Shown piece after piece: positions 22,921 to 35,060 of a stretch of DNA of 64,000 nt. Each line of letters opens with the position of its first letter. The stretch's first letter is position 1. Source of the stretch: Heterohyrax brucei (lineage: Eukaryota; Chordata; Mammalia; Hyracoidea; Procaviidae); the NCBI GenBank assembly GCA_028571685.1, contig CM053158.1, positions 57,814,001-57,878,000 on the forward strand, given 5' to 3'. Position numbers and translations under genes: made by a program. The notes beneath the pieces are model-generated. The model saw only the letters and a program-made list of their open reading frames with translations. It made no database searches and was not told the DNA's origin.

Positions 22921-23455
22921 CAAAATCTTCCACAAAAGGTCCCTTTAAAGTATTGAAAAGTAAAGATATCACCTTGATGACTAAGACGTGCCTGACCCAA
23001 GCCATGGTATTTTCAATCGCATCACATGCATGCAAAAACTGGACAATGAATAAGGAAAGCAGAAGAAGAATTGATCCCTTTGAATTCTGGTGCTGTGATG
23101 AATATTGAATGTACCGTTGACTGCCAGATGAACAAACATACCTGTTCTGAAATAAGTACAACCAGAATGTTCCTTGAAGCAAAGATGCTAAGACTACATC
23201 TTATGTACTTTGGACATGCTATCAGGAGGGATCAATCACTGGAGAGAATATCTTGCTTGATAAAATAGAGGGTCACAGAAAAAGAGGAAGACCCTCAAGG
23301 AGATGGGTTGACACAGTGGCTGCAACAATGGATTTAAGCATAAAAATGATTGTGGGCATGGTGCGGGACGGGGCAGTGTTTCATTCTGTTGGTCATAGGG
23401 TCAGTATGAGTAAGAACCAACTTAACGGGACCTAAGAACAACTGAAATCTATTGA
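22905..23455 (+). mobile_element. RTE (BovB-like) LINE, 3' end of reverse-transcriptase ORF and tail
   Basis: The decayed C-terminal part of the RTE polyprotein reads in pieces: LMTKTCLTQAMVFSIASHAC near 22976-23035, RRIDPFEFWCCDEY near 23067-23108 and GRPSRRWVDTVAATMDLS near 23292-23345. The tail reads gggtcagtatgagtaagaac and cttaacgggacctaagaac. L1 sequence flanks it on both sides, so it inserted into the L1. Confidence 0.8.
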
Positions 23456-24361
23456 CTAGAATTTTGTTGAGAATTCTTACATGTATATTCCTGAGAGATA
23501 TTGGCCTTTAATTTTTTTGTGTGGTGTTTTTGACTGGTTTTGGAATCAGTATTATGCTGGCTTCATAGAATGAATTAAGAAATACCCTCTCATTTTCTAT
23601 GTTCTGAAATAATTTGAGTAGTACTGGTGTAAACTCTTCCCTGAATGTACAGTAGATCTCCTGTGAAACCATCTGGGCCAGGGCTTCTTTTTGTTTGATT
23701 TTAATTACCTTGCAGTTTCTTCTTTTGTTATGAGTCTTCTCAGATATTCAGCATCAGTTTATTATCAGTTTAGGTAGATACTATGTTTCTACAAATTTGT
23801 CCATTTCCTCCAGGCTTTCAAATTTGCTGGAGTATAGTTTTTTATAGTACTCTGTTATAATCCTTTTTGTTTCACTTGCGTCTATTACAGTGTCCCCTAT
23901 GTTGTTTCTTACATGGGTTATTTGAGTCCTGTCCAGTTTTTCTTAATTTGGTCAGTGGTTTGCCAATTTTGTGGATCCTTTCAAAGAACCAACTTTTGGC
24001 TTTGTTGATCCTTTCTACTGTTTTTCTGTTCTCTATTTCATTTATTTCTGCTCTGATCTTTTTTTTCTTTCTTTCTTCTTGTGGCTGTGGGCTTCTTTTG
24101 CTGTTCTCCCTTTGTTCAAGTTGTATAGCTCATGTTTTGATTTAGTCTTGTTTATGCCTGCATCTATTGCTATGAAGTAACCTCTGAAAACTACCTTTGC
24201 TGTGTCCTGTAAGTTTTTGGTAACTTGTTTCCATTCTCGTATGATTCTAGGAATTTTACAAATTGGGGTTGACTTGACAGCAGTGGCTTTGGTTTTTTGA
24301 TTTTTGTAGGGTCAGAATTTGATTTCTTCTATTACCTAGTAGTTGTCAAGCAGGGTGTTAC

Positions 24362-25192
24362 TCAGTCTACATGTAACTGATTTTTTTTCTTGTTCTTCCT
24401 GTTAATTTCTCCTTTGATGGCATTATGGTCAGAGAAGATCATTTGTATTATCTCAGTGTTTTCAGTTTTGGTCAGGGTTGCTCTGTGACATAAGATGTTA
24501 TCTATTCTGGAGAATGTTCCATGTGCATTGGAAAAGAATGTGTACTTTGCAGCTGTTGTGTGGAGTGTCATATATGTGTCTATGAGGTCAAGTTGGCTGA
24601 CTGTGCCCTTTAGCTGTTTAACCTCTTTGTTGAATTTCTTTCTAGATGGTTTGTCCTTTACTGAGAATGATGTGTAGCAGAATGTTGTAGAACTGTCAAT
24701 TTCTCTTTTCAGTGTTGTTAGAATTTGTTTTATGTATCTTGGAGCCCTATCATTTGGTGTGTACATGTTTATGATGGTTAAGTCTTTCTGATAGATTGTC
24801 CCTTTAATCATTATATAGTGGGCTTCTTTGTGTTTTATGGCAACTTTTGTTTTAAAGTCTGTCTTATATGAAATTGGTATTACCATTCCTGTTCTTTTGT
24901 GTAGATATTTATTTGATATTTTTTTCCTTTCTTTGATTTTTAATAAATTTACACTTTTGTTTCTAAGGTGTATCTCTTGTAAACAGCATAGTGATGATTC
25001 CTGTTTTTTATCCATTCTGTCACTTCTCATCTCTTTATAGGTGCATTTATGCCATTTACATTCAGTGTGATTATTGATTGGTAAGGCTTTATTGCTGTCA
25101 TTTTGCAGTGCTTTTATTGTGGTGCTGACATTTTCTTTGTTCCTCTTACTCTGCTGTGCTGTATTCCTTTGATTTATAGATTTCTTTCTCAT
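24362..25192 (-). pseudogene. L1 ORF2 endonuclease-domain remnant
   Basis: A 276-codon open frame on the minus strand keeps L1 endonuclease landmarks: SSLCCLQEIHLR, LTIINMYTPNDRAPRY, HGTFSRIDNILCHR and MIFSDHNAIKGEI. The motif that should carry the catalytic Asp and Asn (GDFN in active copies) is gone, replaced by a sequence without it. The frame is therefore a dead fragment that happens to stay open, and it ends where the L1 continues in other frames. Confidence 0.85.
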
Positions 25193-25539
25193 TTTCTTTT
25201 ATATTCATAGATTTTGTTTATATTGAGACTTTGTTTTTCTTCTTTATTTTGATGAGTCAGTTTTGTTGGCTTTCTTCGTGGTTTATTGACTTTCTTTGAG
25301 CCAGCCTGTTATTACTTGATGTTGCCTTGCTTTCCACTCCATTAGGAGGTTCTGTCTTTCATTGTTCTGATATTGGTGTCATTTACAGATTAACCTCTCT
25401 GGTTAAGTCTTTTGGTTTTGGATAATCCTAGCAAATTCATTTCTTAGGCTGCTATCTGGCTGGTATGTCTTTCATCCTGATTTCAGGCTGTGCTCTGATA
25501 TTGTTTTTTTCTCAGACCAAAAGAATCGCTTCAACAATT

Positions 25540-26560
25540 CTTGTTAAATTAGGTTTTATTTTTACATATTCTTAATTTCTGTTTATCTGGAAGTGTACTA
25601 ATTTCAGCATCATATGTGAATAGAGTTTTACAGGAGATATTAATCTTGGTTGGCAATTTTTTCTTTCATGATTTTGGACATATCAACCCATTGCCTTCTC
25701 ATCTGCATGGTTTCTGCTGAATAATCAGCACTTATTGTTTTTCCTCCATCTGTGACTTTATTTTTCTTGAGCTGCTCTCAGAATTTTTCTTTTCTTTGTT
25801 TTTGGTGTTAGTGAGTGTGGTTATGAAATGCCTTGGTGATTTTCTTTTGGGGTCTAGCCTATGTAGGGTTCATTGAGTTTTTGGATGGTCAGCTTTTTAT
25901 CTTTCATGATTAGTGAAGTTTTCTATCAGCAGTTCTTTAATAATCCTCTCTATGATTTCCATTTTCTCCCCATGTTCTGGAACTCTGATCACTCACACAT
26001 TTTTGCATTTGATTGTATTTCACTTCATTCTGTGTTTCTTTATTTTAATTTGTTCTTTTTTTCTGATTTCTCCTCAAACAGATTTGTTTCCAAGTGTTTT
26101 CTTCAGTTTCACTTATCTTGTCTTCTATCATTTCAAACCTGCTCATCAGCCCTTCTAGGACACTGTCCACTTCTGAAATCTTGTTTATCTTTTGGATTTC
26201 TAATTGTTGTTTTTATATGACTTCTAGCTGTGAATGTATTTTGACATTTTGTACCTATGTTATTTTCATAAATTCTTCTATGAATTTATCTATTTTTCCC
26301 TCGCTTTTGTCTGCTTTTTGCATCAACTCCTGGATCGCTTTGTGTATTAGGGATATGAATTTCCTGTGAGGTCATTCTAGTGCTTTCTCTAGGAAACTCA
26401 TCTGATATTTTATTCTGGGTACTGACTGGAACCATCTTGTCCTTCTTGTTTTTGTTCTTTTTCTTTAAATGAGTTTGATATTGTCTGCTATCTTTGGTGT
26501 ATTCAGTTTATTTCTTTTTTTAAATTGATTATTGATCTCTTGCTTGGCTATTGATCTCTG
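25540..26560 (-). pseudogene. L1 ORF1 remnant
   Basis: Between the endonuclease and the 5'UTR of the same minus-strand L1, decayed ORF1 wording is visible, for example RVPEHGEKM near 25990-25965 and a C-terminal block with YTSR*TEIKN near 25600. Stops are frequent. Confidence 0.6.
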
Positions 26561-26599
26561 TCTCATCTTGCTTTTTTGGTTTCATTTGGCTATTGTGAA

Positions 26600-28190
26600 C
26601 AAGCAGGCTGTGTATTCTTGGCTGTTTGCTCATCTGTGGTTCCCATATTTTTTACCTCATTATCCAATGGGTAGGGCTAGTCACTCAGCTATAGTGCAGC
26701 AAGGCATAATTGGATGAAGGGGAGGGGCTGGAGTAGGTTGTTTGGGGCATGTACTGGGGCTGACAGGGTGTGAAGAGAATCAGTGCTAGACAGAATTTGG
26801 TAAGCTATACTTGTCCTACTTTGGGGTATATTATACACTGCATAGTGCAGATAGGCAGGAAGAAGGGAGACAGTGTTGGTACATTGAGCTAAGATGTGTA
26901 TGGGAGATAGCCGAAACAGGAGCCAAACGAAAAAGTGTGCTAACAGAGATTGCCAGTGGAGTGACAGATGAGAAACTAAGGAAACTGAATGAAACAAAAA
27001 GGAAAAGAACAAAAAAAAAATGTGGGAAAAAACTAGCTAAGAATTTGGAGAAGAGAGAGAGAAAACAAAAGAAAGAAAGCCCCCAAAGCATCTTGCTGGT
27101 GCTGTTAGAAAGAACAGGGAAAGGTTTCCAAGGCTGCATGGGATAGCCTGGCTAGAAGGGATATAGATGTCACAGAGTGTCAGGTATTCAAGAGACATGG
27201 AAAGAAGGTAAGCATAGTGAGACAAGAACTAGGAAATGAAGAAAGACAAGAAGTAAAAAGGAGAAAAGAAAGAAGAAAAAAGGAAACCTCCCCAGGGATC
27301 TTAAAGATGTGCTCCTAAGCTGTGTAGTACAGCCTGGCTAGAAAGAACTCCTAAACCACAAAAAGAAAAAGAAAACAAACAGACAAAATGAAATGCAATA
27401 CAGCAAAACAAAACCAGCAAAAAAAAAAAAAAAAAAAAAAATCCCAAAGATTCCACTGGTGTGGCATCACAGGACAGGCGAATGGTTCCCCAGTTGAATG
27501 GTACTTCACAGAGGGGCAAAGATGGCACTCAGAGCCAGGTATTTGAGAGAAAGAAGGGGGAGGTGGTGGCAGGTATGGTAGAATCCAAAAGAAACAGAAA
27601 AAAAGCAATACTAGCTAAAGAGCACTAAGGGAGCTGGTCATTGAGGGGTAGGAAGAATCCAAGTGTCCAAGACTGAAGGAGTTTCTTCCTGGTCAAGAGT
27701 TTGCAGCTGGTAGAAAGCAGAGTAAACCAGGTGCAGGAGGAGGTTAGGAAAGTGTATATTGCTGGTTACATGGTGATCTGATGATCTGTATCCTGCTGGG
27801 CATTCCTGTAAGCATTCTATTGTGGGTGGGGTGAATCCAAGCAATACAGATGCTGCACTTCCCCCCTAACTTAGCCATAGCAGCTAGCCAGGAGGCATTG
27901 GAGGTAGAATAGCAGGGGAGCAGTGGGAAGGCATATATCACTGATTATCACTGATGCTCTTTGTCTTCTGGGATTTCCATTAATCCATATTTCTTACCTA
28001 TGTGTTCTCACTCTGTATTCTCATGGTTTCTTATTCCATTCACTGTTTGATTGAGAAACTTACCTCTTCATTTGACACTTCAAGTACCAGGATTGACATT
28101 TATCTCTATTTTACTTAGTTTTTCAGGTCTTTGCTGTAGAAGGATGGTGTGGTTCTTCCATCTGTGGCAAAATGTTGGCTTGAAACTCTA
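26600..28190 (-). mobile_element. L1 5'UTR, older subfamily
   Basis: Purine-rich sequence on the plus strand with an A23-like run at 27419-27441. The same order of blocks (ggggaggggctgg, gagccaggtattcaaga-like, cttcatttgacacttca, gaggattgacattt-like) recurs at 38530-39500 and 40810-41480 in the second minus-strand L1, which supports a shared 5'UTR ending near 28190 and 41480. Confidence 0.7.
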
Positions 28191-28336
28191 CGGGGAATAT
28201 GTTAAATGATTCAGGAAGCATCTAAAGAAGATGAAGGAAATACTCAGAGTCACTATACCATAAAGAATTGGCTTATGTTCAGCCATTTAAGGAAGTACTA
28301 CATGAGAAGAAACCAGTAGTACTAAAGAAATAAGTC

Positions 28337-28999
28337 TGCTGTGAATTAAATTGGGTTCCCCTAAAATATGTGTCAACTGGATTAGACCATGATTCCCACT
28401 ATCATGTGGTTGTCCTCCATTTTGTGATTTTCCAATGTTATAAATCATAATCTCTGCCTGTGGTTAAAGAGGCTTAGGATGGGATGTGACACCCTTGCTC
28501 AGGTCATATCCTTCGTATCTTACAAGAGATAAAAGGAAAGAAAAGTAAGCAGAGAGTTGGGGACCTCATACTACCAAGAAAGCAGTGCCAGGAGCAGAGC
28601 GTGTCCTTGTGACTCAGGGTTCCCACATAAAGAAGTTCGTAGTCCAGGGGAAGATTGATGACAAGGACATTCCTCCAGAGCTAACAGAAAAAGTCATCCC
28701 TTGAAGCTGATGCACTGAATTTGGATTTCTAGCAGCTAGAATTTGAGAAAATAAATTTATCTTTGTTAAATCCATCGACTTGCCATATATCTGTTATAGC
28801 AGCACCTTGGTTATATAGTGGTTAAGAGCCATGGCTGCTAACCAAAAAGCCGGTCATTCAAATCCAACAAGAGCTCCTTAGAAACTATGAGGCAGTTCTG
28901 CTGTGTTCTACCATGTCTCAATGAGTTGGTATTGACTCATCAGCAATGTATTTGTTGTTGTTGCTGATGTTTGTTTTTGAGCACTAAATAACTAAGACA
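28337..28999 (+). mobile_element. MaLR-type LTR, split by a SINE
   Basis: It begins tgctgtgaattaaattggg and ends ataactaagaca. It is similar to the solo LTR at 43020-43523, for example gaagattgatgacaaggac here against gaagactgatgacgaggac there. Without the nested SINE it is about 500 bp. It is followed directly by internal sequence, so it is a 5' LTR. Confidence 0.8.
28806..28970 (+). mobile_element. AfroSINE nested in LTR
   Basis: It carries tatagtggttaagagccatg, gctgctaaccaaaaagccgg and a tail with gagttggtattgactcatc. The flanking agcac at 28801 and 28980 is a plausible short target duplication. Confidence 0.88.
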
Positions 29000-29530
29000 G
29001 AATTTGATACTGGGATACTGGAGTGCTGCTCTAACAGATACAAAAAATGTGGAAGGAGTTTTGAAATTATGGGTTAGTGGAAGACTGGCAATAGCAGAGA
29101 AGTAGCAACAGAAGAGGACTGGCAGTGGCAGAGTACTGGCAGCAGCAGAACAAGGAGACCAGCATCAGACAGTGCTGGAGCTGACCCGTGGAATGAGGTA
29201 CTTGAATGCCTGTATGCAGGAGGCTTCCTGGTAGAATGGCAGTCTGGGCCCTTATCAGTGGAACTAGGCTTGCCAACTTACAGAGTGAAGAGGAAGGAAT
29301 GCCCGTGCACAGGAGATTTCCTGGTGCAATGGTGTGTCTCTAGGCACACTCACTGGTGAAGCTTCACTCACTGGTGAAACTACTGAGATTTAAGACAGTT
29401 GTGCTTGTGAGGCCCAAAGGCTGAGAGGCCCGGCAACTAGAAAGCAGCAGCTGAACAGAAGAGGAGTGTAGGAAGCCAATCTGCCTCAGACTCAAAAGGT
29501 ATGGCCAGGACCTCTAGAGGATGTTATAAC
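29000..29530 (+). mobile_element. MaLR-type internal fragment
   Basis: Directly after the LTR the sequence reads tttgatactgggatactgg and gtgctgctctaacag, the same position and style as the internal start of the MaLR at 22.1 kb. It continues with purine-rich non-coding sequence until a MER20 block. No 3' LTR is seen. Confidence 0.6.
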
Positions 29531-29668
29531 TGGCATCTAATAGGTAGAGGCCAGGGAGAGAGGCCAGAGATGCTGTTAAACATGCTACAATTCACTGGAT
29601 AGTCTACCCAGAATGCAGCATTTCCAGCCCCACCTGTCAACAGTGCTGAGGTTGAGAAACTCTAGTGT
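29530..29668 (+). mobile_element. MER20 relic, partial
   Basis: It contains ggcatctaataggtagaggc, cagagatgctgttaaacatg and a terminal gaggttgagaaactc, fitting the 3' two thirds of MER20, a hAT-type element. Confidence 0.65.
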
Positions 29669-29837
29669 ATTATAATTTTTATACACAATCCTAAATTCAT
29701 GGAAATGAGAACTAACCTTTGAAGGATCTGCAATTGAGACTATATATGCCAATATACTCGTGAAAGGAAGTCAAGTGCATTCTACTGTTGCATATTTCAC
29801 ATTGATCCTTTATTTATGCATGTGTGTGTGTGTATTA

Positions 29838-30060
29838 TTGTACTTCAAGTGAAAGTTGATAATACAAGTCAGCTTGTCATACAAAGACACACACAATGTT
29901 ACATAACTCCAGCTGCTCTCCCCACACTGTGACAGCACACTGCTCCTTTCCAATCTGTATTTCCCATGTCCATTCAATTAGCTCCTGCACCTCTCTGTCT
30001 TCACAATCTCGCCTCCAGACACACTGGTACCTTTGCTCAAAAGTGCAAGTCTGGTAATCC
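29838..30060 (-). mobile_element. L1 3'UTR fragment, minus strand
   Basis: Its wording follows the antisense L1 3'UTR at 13931: acttcaagtgaaagttgata, a gttacataactcc block and ttcccatgtccattcaatta. It is short and diverged. A (TG)n run lies just to the left at about 29818-29833. Confidence 0.5.
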
Positions 30061-30947
30061 ATTTTGGAATCCAAATAAGATGACTGACTATATTTTGAAT
30101 TATTTTTTTCAAAAGACTTTGAAATTCAAATCTAAAACATTGTTCTTCAAAAGGCAGTATACCACAAATATACCTGCCAACTTGATTAATCAGAGTACAG
30201 TCCTAGTGGAAAAAGGATAGTATGAGATAATTAGATAGTGACCAAGGACAAGAAGCTTTGTACGAGAGCTATCATGAGGCTGTTTTGAAAGAAGCACATT
30301 TTTCTAAGAATTGTCTACCAAGATAAAAGAGCCATCAGGAGACCACCAAGGGAGTGACCGAGGGAAGGGGTGTATTAAAGCTCAGTGGTACTAAGTGGTT
30401 GATGAGACAAGCTTTGTCCAACACAAATGAATAATACAGAGGCAAGAAAGCCACTGGGGAGGATTTCTTAAAAGTAAAGAGCTGTAAATGAACTGCACTA
30501 AGAAAATCTCAATCCTGTGGCATCACCCTGTGTTAAAATCTATGTTTTAAGGTTTTTTGTAGATAGCAGTCTGAGCCTCAAGCCTGAGCTTACAGAAGGA
30601 CTGTCTCAAGAAAGGAATGGAGTCTGTGAATCAGAAGACAAACACTGGCCCAGGCATATGTTAACTCTGATGGTGACAGCAAGCCAGTAAGATCTTTTAA
30701 AAGAGTACACACAGCCTGGGATCTCAAAAATAGCTTAAAGATGCTTCAAACATGTTGGGAATGTGTAGAATCAATACACTGCCCATTTTTCTACTTGGGT
30801 TAGCACACTGTATCCTCAAAGTGTAAAAGCTTGTAGGTCAAATATAATCTAAGCACTTCATTAATTATTCAGACTACAAGAGGTCAAAGGAGCCTAAACC
30901 CAGCTTGAAATCATTTTTTATTTGCTACGTTCCTGTAGTCACAGAGA
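30061..30947. other. Intergenic, nothing recognised
   Basis: AT-rich sequence without gene-like frames or transposons that I can name. Confidence 0.55.
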
Positions 30948-31130
30948 ATCCTAGTGGTGCAGTGGATAAAGTGTGCAACTGCTAACCAAAAGGTAGGTGG
31001 TACAAAACTACCAGAGACTCTGTGGGAGAAAGATGTGGCGGTCTGTTTACATAAAGATTTATAGCCTTGGCAACCCAATGGAGTTACTATGAGCTACAAG
31101 TGATGCTAAAGCAGTGGGTTTGGTTTGGGG
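30948..31130 (+). mobile_element. AfroSINE, long subtype
   Basis: It begins gaatcctagtggtgcagtgg and includes the extra middle block gagaaagatgtggcggtctg, which many copies in this window lack. It ends with aaagcagtgggtttggtttg. Confidence 0.88.
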
Positions 31131-31394
31131 TTTTGGTCGCAATCAGAGAAAAAATTTAATTGCTATGCAAATTATTCATCAAAACGCTGGCCCCTTTCAT
31201 GGCTGTCATTGGTGAATATAGCCTTTGCATTTTTTATTCCGTGGTGTCTGTTTATTAAGTAAATGTCTTCATTCCAAGAGAATGTCAGCTCTTTAAGGGT
31301 ACAGGGCTATGATTTCTGTGACTTATTTTCAAGTGATTTGGCACAAATAATAAGAATGGAAGTACATGCACATATACACACGGTGGACTCAAAC

Positions 31395-31515
31395 AAAAAA
31401 AAGCAAAAGTAGCAAAATGTCAACCTTTCGGTAAATTGCAGTGAAGGATATACTTAAGGTTCTTTGTACTGTTCTTGCAGGTTAAACCTGTTCCAAATTA
31501 AAAAAAAGGAGGGGG
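31395..31515 (+). mobile_element. Old L1 3' end
   Basis: The block gttctttgtactgttcttgc, followed by a short AT-rich end and an A-run, resembles the terminal 3'UTR of L1M-type elements. Confidence 0.45.
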
Positions 31516-32764
31516 AGGGAAGAGGAACAACCAAAAACTAAACATAAGAAAAAACAAAATATATGAGGTATGTGAGAGAAAGAAGGTCAGCTGTCTAAGC
31601 TTAAACTGTTGCAGTGAGATGACACTAAAGATTGTTTCAGGTTTTCCTTTAACAAAATATAGCAAAAATAGAAGTGTGTGTATTTTATGAAAGCGTTATG
31701 TAAGTCTTTGCTCAACGAATGCAAATTCACGATGTTGCTCTCCCCAGGGTGGTTTTCAGCAGTGATGATGGATGGGTACAGATTTAACCATACAATATCA
31801 ACTGGTTCCTCACTTTACACACACGTACACACACAGACACACACACAAGACATATGGTAGATGGTGAAAATCAAGTTGTGGTTTTTAAAAATGGCTGAGT
31901 TGACTTTGTTCATCAGTGTTGGTCTAACTGGCTTGGTTTACTAGCCACAGACTATGCTGAGGGGGAAAAAAAAGGCTTAATTAGCACTATGCTGATGAGC
32001 CCTAACAATTCATTGCAACAGACTGTACCTTGGAGACTTCCTTGTTGATTGCCAAACATTTTGTCATGAGAGCTGATAGCAATTACAGGAGAGAAAGAGA
32101 GAATGGTTTAAGTTATATAGTTAATAATGCATAAATATTAAAGCTAGCCTATGATAGGCTTTCCATACAATGACTGTAACTATATTTTAATTAAACTAGA
32201 TGTGTTATTACAGGGACATGCATTAATGTTAATGGATGATTTGTGCTTTATTATCATTCCTTAGTTTATTCTTATGCCTGCTCATATCTATTTATGTTAA
32301 AAAATAAAGTTTATTAACAATATTTATATACAGCTTGTATGGAAACACATGGAGATTCTAACATTTCTGTACCTAGAACATGTTCACAATTGTATTATCA
32401 TAAATGTCTGGTAGAGGTGGTGTCTGTCCCAAGTGTCAGTAAAGAAGAATCAGTACTGTGGTACTGTCCCATCTCTCTTAGGGCTTTTCTACCATCTCAC
32501 TTTAACTAGTTTACACACGCACGTGCACATGCATATATGAGAAAGAGAGAGAATAAGCAGTAGTCTTTTTCTGCAGGGCCAAAGCTTCGTCTTAAATTTT
32601 GAGTCTGTTGACTGGAATCCTGCTCAGTTTTGTTTCCTTAAACAGCATCTGTAACAGAATCTGTTATTTCCAGTTCTAGCTTCTTAAAAATAGTAGGAAA
32701 TTTAAAGAGAGTTGAAATACTCTAAATGCAAATCATTCTATACTTTTAAATGCCTCCCCATCCT
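31516..32764. other. Intergenic, nothing recognised beyond a CA-rich run
   Basis: A (CA)-rich stretch lies at about 31818-31850 and another alternating purine-pyrimidine stretch at about 32513-32540. No gene or transposon was recognised. Confidence 0.55.
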
Positions 32765-33075
32765 GAATCTTTTAACACCCTCCCTACCCACCTGATCAGG
32801 CCCCCAGTGACTTTTTTCTTTACCCAAAGATAAAGGAAATATTGAAAGGAAGACGTGTTGATGACATTCAGGACATCAACAGTAGTATGACAACGACTCT
32901 GATGGCCATTCCAGAAAGAGTTCCAAAATTCTTTTCTGAAGGGTGGGCTAGGCACTGGCATTGGAGCATAGCTTCCCAAGTGGGGTACTTGGAAGGTGAC
33001 CAAAGTGATATTCAGCAGTGAGCTATGAGCAGTCTTCCTAGACTGAGTTTGCAAACTTAATTGTCAGTTTTCATA
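32765..33075 (+). mobile_element. Mariner (Tc1/mariner) relic, 3' part
   Basis: The plus strand matches the mariner at 40085-40621 over its last 300 bp: accctccctacccacctgat, aaagataaaggaaatattga and a terminal gcaaacttaattgtcag. The decoded pieces have the style of a mariner transposase C-terminus. The 5' part is missing. Confidence 0.75.
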
Positions 33076-33104
33076 CAACCTCATCTGTCACAGAAGCTGG
33101 CTGC

Positions 33105-33212
33105 TCTTTTTCTCCCATGGAGTGGCTAGTGTGTCCTAATTGCCAACCTCTTGGTTAGCAGCCAAGAGCCTTCCCCACTACACCACTAGAATTCCTACAG
33201 TTGCCTTACTTG
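33105..33212 (-). mobile_element. AfroSINE, 5' part only
   Basis: The antisense tRNA-like head is visible (aacctcttggttagcagcc, cttccccactacaccacta). The tail region is absent. Confidence 0.7.
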
Positions 33213-33239
33213 TTCCTAATTTGACAGGAATTTTTTTAA

Positions 33240-33600
33240 AGAATCTTTATGGAATCACAGGTACACTGACTGCATTGACAGCTGACCTCCAAAATTCAGT
33301 ATCTTAATGTAGGAAAAGATTTTATTTTTCATTTCCATCACAGTCACATGTGCAGGTTGGGGTAGGAGCAGAATCTGCTCCACAAAGTCATTCAGGTCCC
33401 TACTTTCCTTCCATGTGCTGTACTATGACTCCCCAGTGCAGGCGTTAGTAAACCACTGCTGTTGAGCCAAATCCAGTTGTGGTGTATTTTGTCCACTTGA
33501 CAAGCTAAGAGCGGTTTTTGCATTTTAAAAGTTTTTTTTCTAAAAAAACAAATGAAGCTAACAATGTTTACTATCTGGCCCCTCATAGAAAAATTCCCTA
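33240..33600. mobile_element. Ancient repeats (unassigned relic, then hAT-type relic)
   Basis: The block at 33280-33430 shares some wording with 16855-17270. From 33438, gttagtaaaccactgctg through tttactatctggcccctc resembles a well-known mammalian non-autonomous hAT element in antisense. Both are weak assignments. Confidence 0.4.
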
Positions 33601-34069
33601 CTCCTTCTTTAGGCCACTAGAAAGCTTTGCAGGTAATGCAAGAGAGAAAATAAGGAAAGCTTTAAGTGCCACACAGAAATGGTGTTTATCATTGTTTTTG
33701 TCCATCAGCCAGAACTCAGTCACAAGGGATTCCGCCTAAGTGCCAGAGAGGCTAGGAATTATTTAGTTGTGTGTGCAAGAGAAAAAAAAGATACAGTATA
33801 TATAATTTGTCTCTGCTGTGTAGAATCTTTTCCAATCATTCAACTTAGAAACAAAAACTCTTATTTTACTCTCCTATTTCATTAGATTGTATGATATTTA
33901 TGTAAACTACATAACTGCAATAAGACGATTGATGTAAATATCTTTGAAATGCACAACTGACACTGGATAAGCTCACAGCTTAACAAATGCGATCAGCAGG
34001 GCCTGGAATTCCTGGAGGGACTCATCAGGCAGTGGTGATCAGCTACCCAGTGTTCTTAATGGATTAAAG
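33601..34069. other. Intergenic, nothing recognised
   Basis: No gene-like frame or named repeat. Confidence 0.5.
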
Positions 34070-34291
34070 CGGTGGTTCTCCACTAAGGGCAATTTTGCCT
34101 TCCCAGTGACCTTTGTCTACATCTGGAGACAGGTTTGGTCATCACAGCTGGGGGAGTAGGGCAGTACTACTTATATCTAGTGGCTAGAGGCCAGGAATGC
34201 TACTAAATGTCCTACCATGCTCAGGACCATTTACTACAACAAAAAATTTTCTGGCACAAAATGTCATTCATGCTGAAATTAAGAACCCCTG
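34070..34291 (+). mobile_element. MER20, near full length
   Basis: It starts cggtggttctccactaaggg and follows the MER20 order (tacatctggagacaggtttg, ctagtggctagaggccagg, atgctactaaatgtcctac) to an end near aagaacccctg. Its roughly 220 bp is the usual MER20 size. Confidence 0.8.
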
Positions 34292-34929
34292 GGTTAGAAA
34301 GCATTGTGATAAATTGTTAAGTGAAGGTTTGTTAAGGAATCATTTAGTATGGTAGAAACAGGTAAGGTCAAACCTTAAAATTTGTAAAGAAAGTAAAGCC
34401 TGGGCAATTGTTGGAGTTTCTGTGGAAACCAATTAATTCATAACCTTATCCCCTTTTGTATTTTAAACCAACTAAGAATTGAGCGTGAAAAGGTATCAAA
34501 ATACAAGCTTTATATCTTCCTAGTTACGATTGGAGAATAAAACACAGACAAATGGCCAAAGGGGAATTCTGAAGGCTTGCCCTTCTACCTGGGCATAGAA
34601 AGAACTGTATCTGCCCTGTGCTGCCACAGAGGTCCAGGGAGGTCCAGAGGATGAAGCTGCTGGAACAGAGCCATGTTTCACTCCTCCTTGTTTCCTAGCA
34701 GAAAACCGCAGATCAAATATCAGAGATTTTGTCACCGTATCAACTAGGTAATTCTTTCCCCTTTTCCATGAGAAATAGGGAAGAGGTAACTGTTTCAACC
34801 TTTTAAGTAGAGCGGGATTTCTGTTTTTATTGGCTGGAAGGAATACTGGAAGAGCAAAAGGCTGGTTCTCCCTCGGTCATGGTAGAGAAAGCACCTCACC
34901 CGCACACAGGTGGCTCGCCCCTTCTCCTC
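34292..34929. other. Intergenic, nothing recognised
   Basis: No gene-like feature. The open frames here are short and lack family signals. Confidence 0.5.
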
Positions 34930-35060
34930 TCCTTCCTACATTAACTGAATGTGGAACCCTGAGTAATTCGCAGCCTCTCCAAGCCTCAGTTCCCTCCTGT
35001 GGACAATGGTACAAATTTAACAGTGGGTGGAGGGCTGTCTCAGAAAAACTAAGGAAGTCT
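34930..35060 (+). mobile_element. MIR relic
   Basis: Carries agcctctccaagcctcagtt followed by a tggacaatgg block, the MIR central region. Confidence 0.55.

Larger units (their letters stand above)
18995..28190 (-). mobile_element. Long minus-strand L1 with nested insertions
   Basis: Read on the minus strand, the element goes from 5'UTR (about 28190-26600) through ORF1 remnant (about 26560-25540), endonuclease (25192-24362) and reverse-transcriptase region (24360-22620, then 20557-18995). Its 3' end, including the 3'UTR, is missing at the RTE junction. It is interrupted by an AfroSINE (19291-19459), a complete MaLR element (20558-22614) and an RTE fragment (about 22900-23455). All reading frames carry many stops. 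Confidence 0.82.

Noticed and set aside
24362-25192. A 276-codon frame that looks like a host endonuclease gene
   Set aside because: It is an L1 ORF2 fragment without the catalytic Asp-Asn motif, flanked by other parts of the same L1.
26811-27146. A 111-codon basic plus-strand frame
   Set aside because: It is purine-rich L1 5'UTR read in antisense and lacks family similarity.
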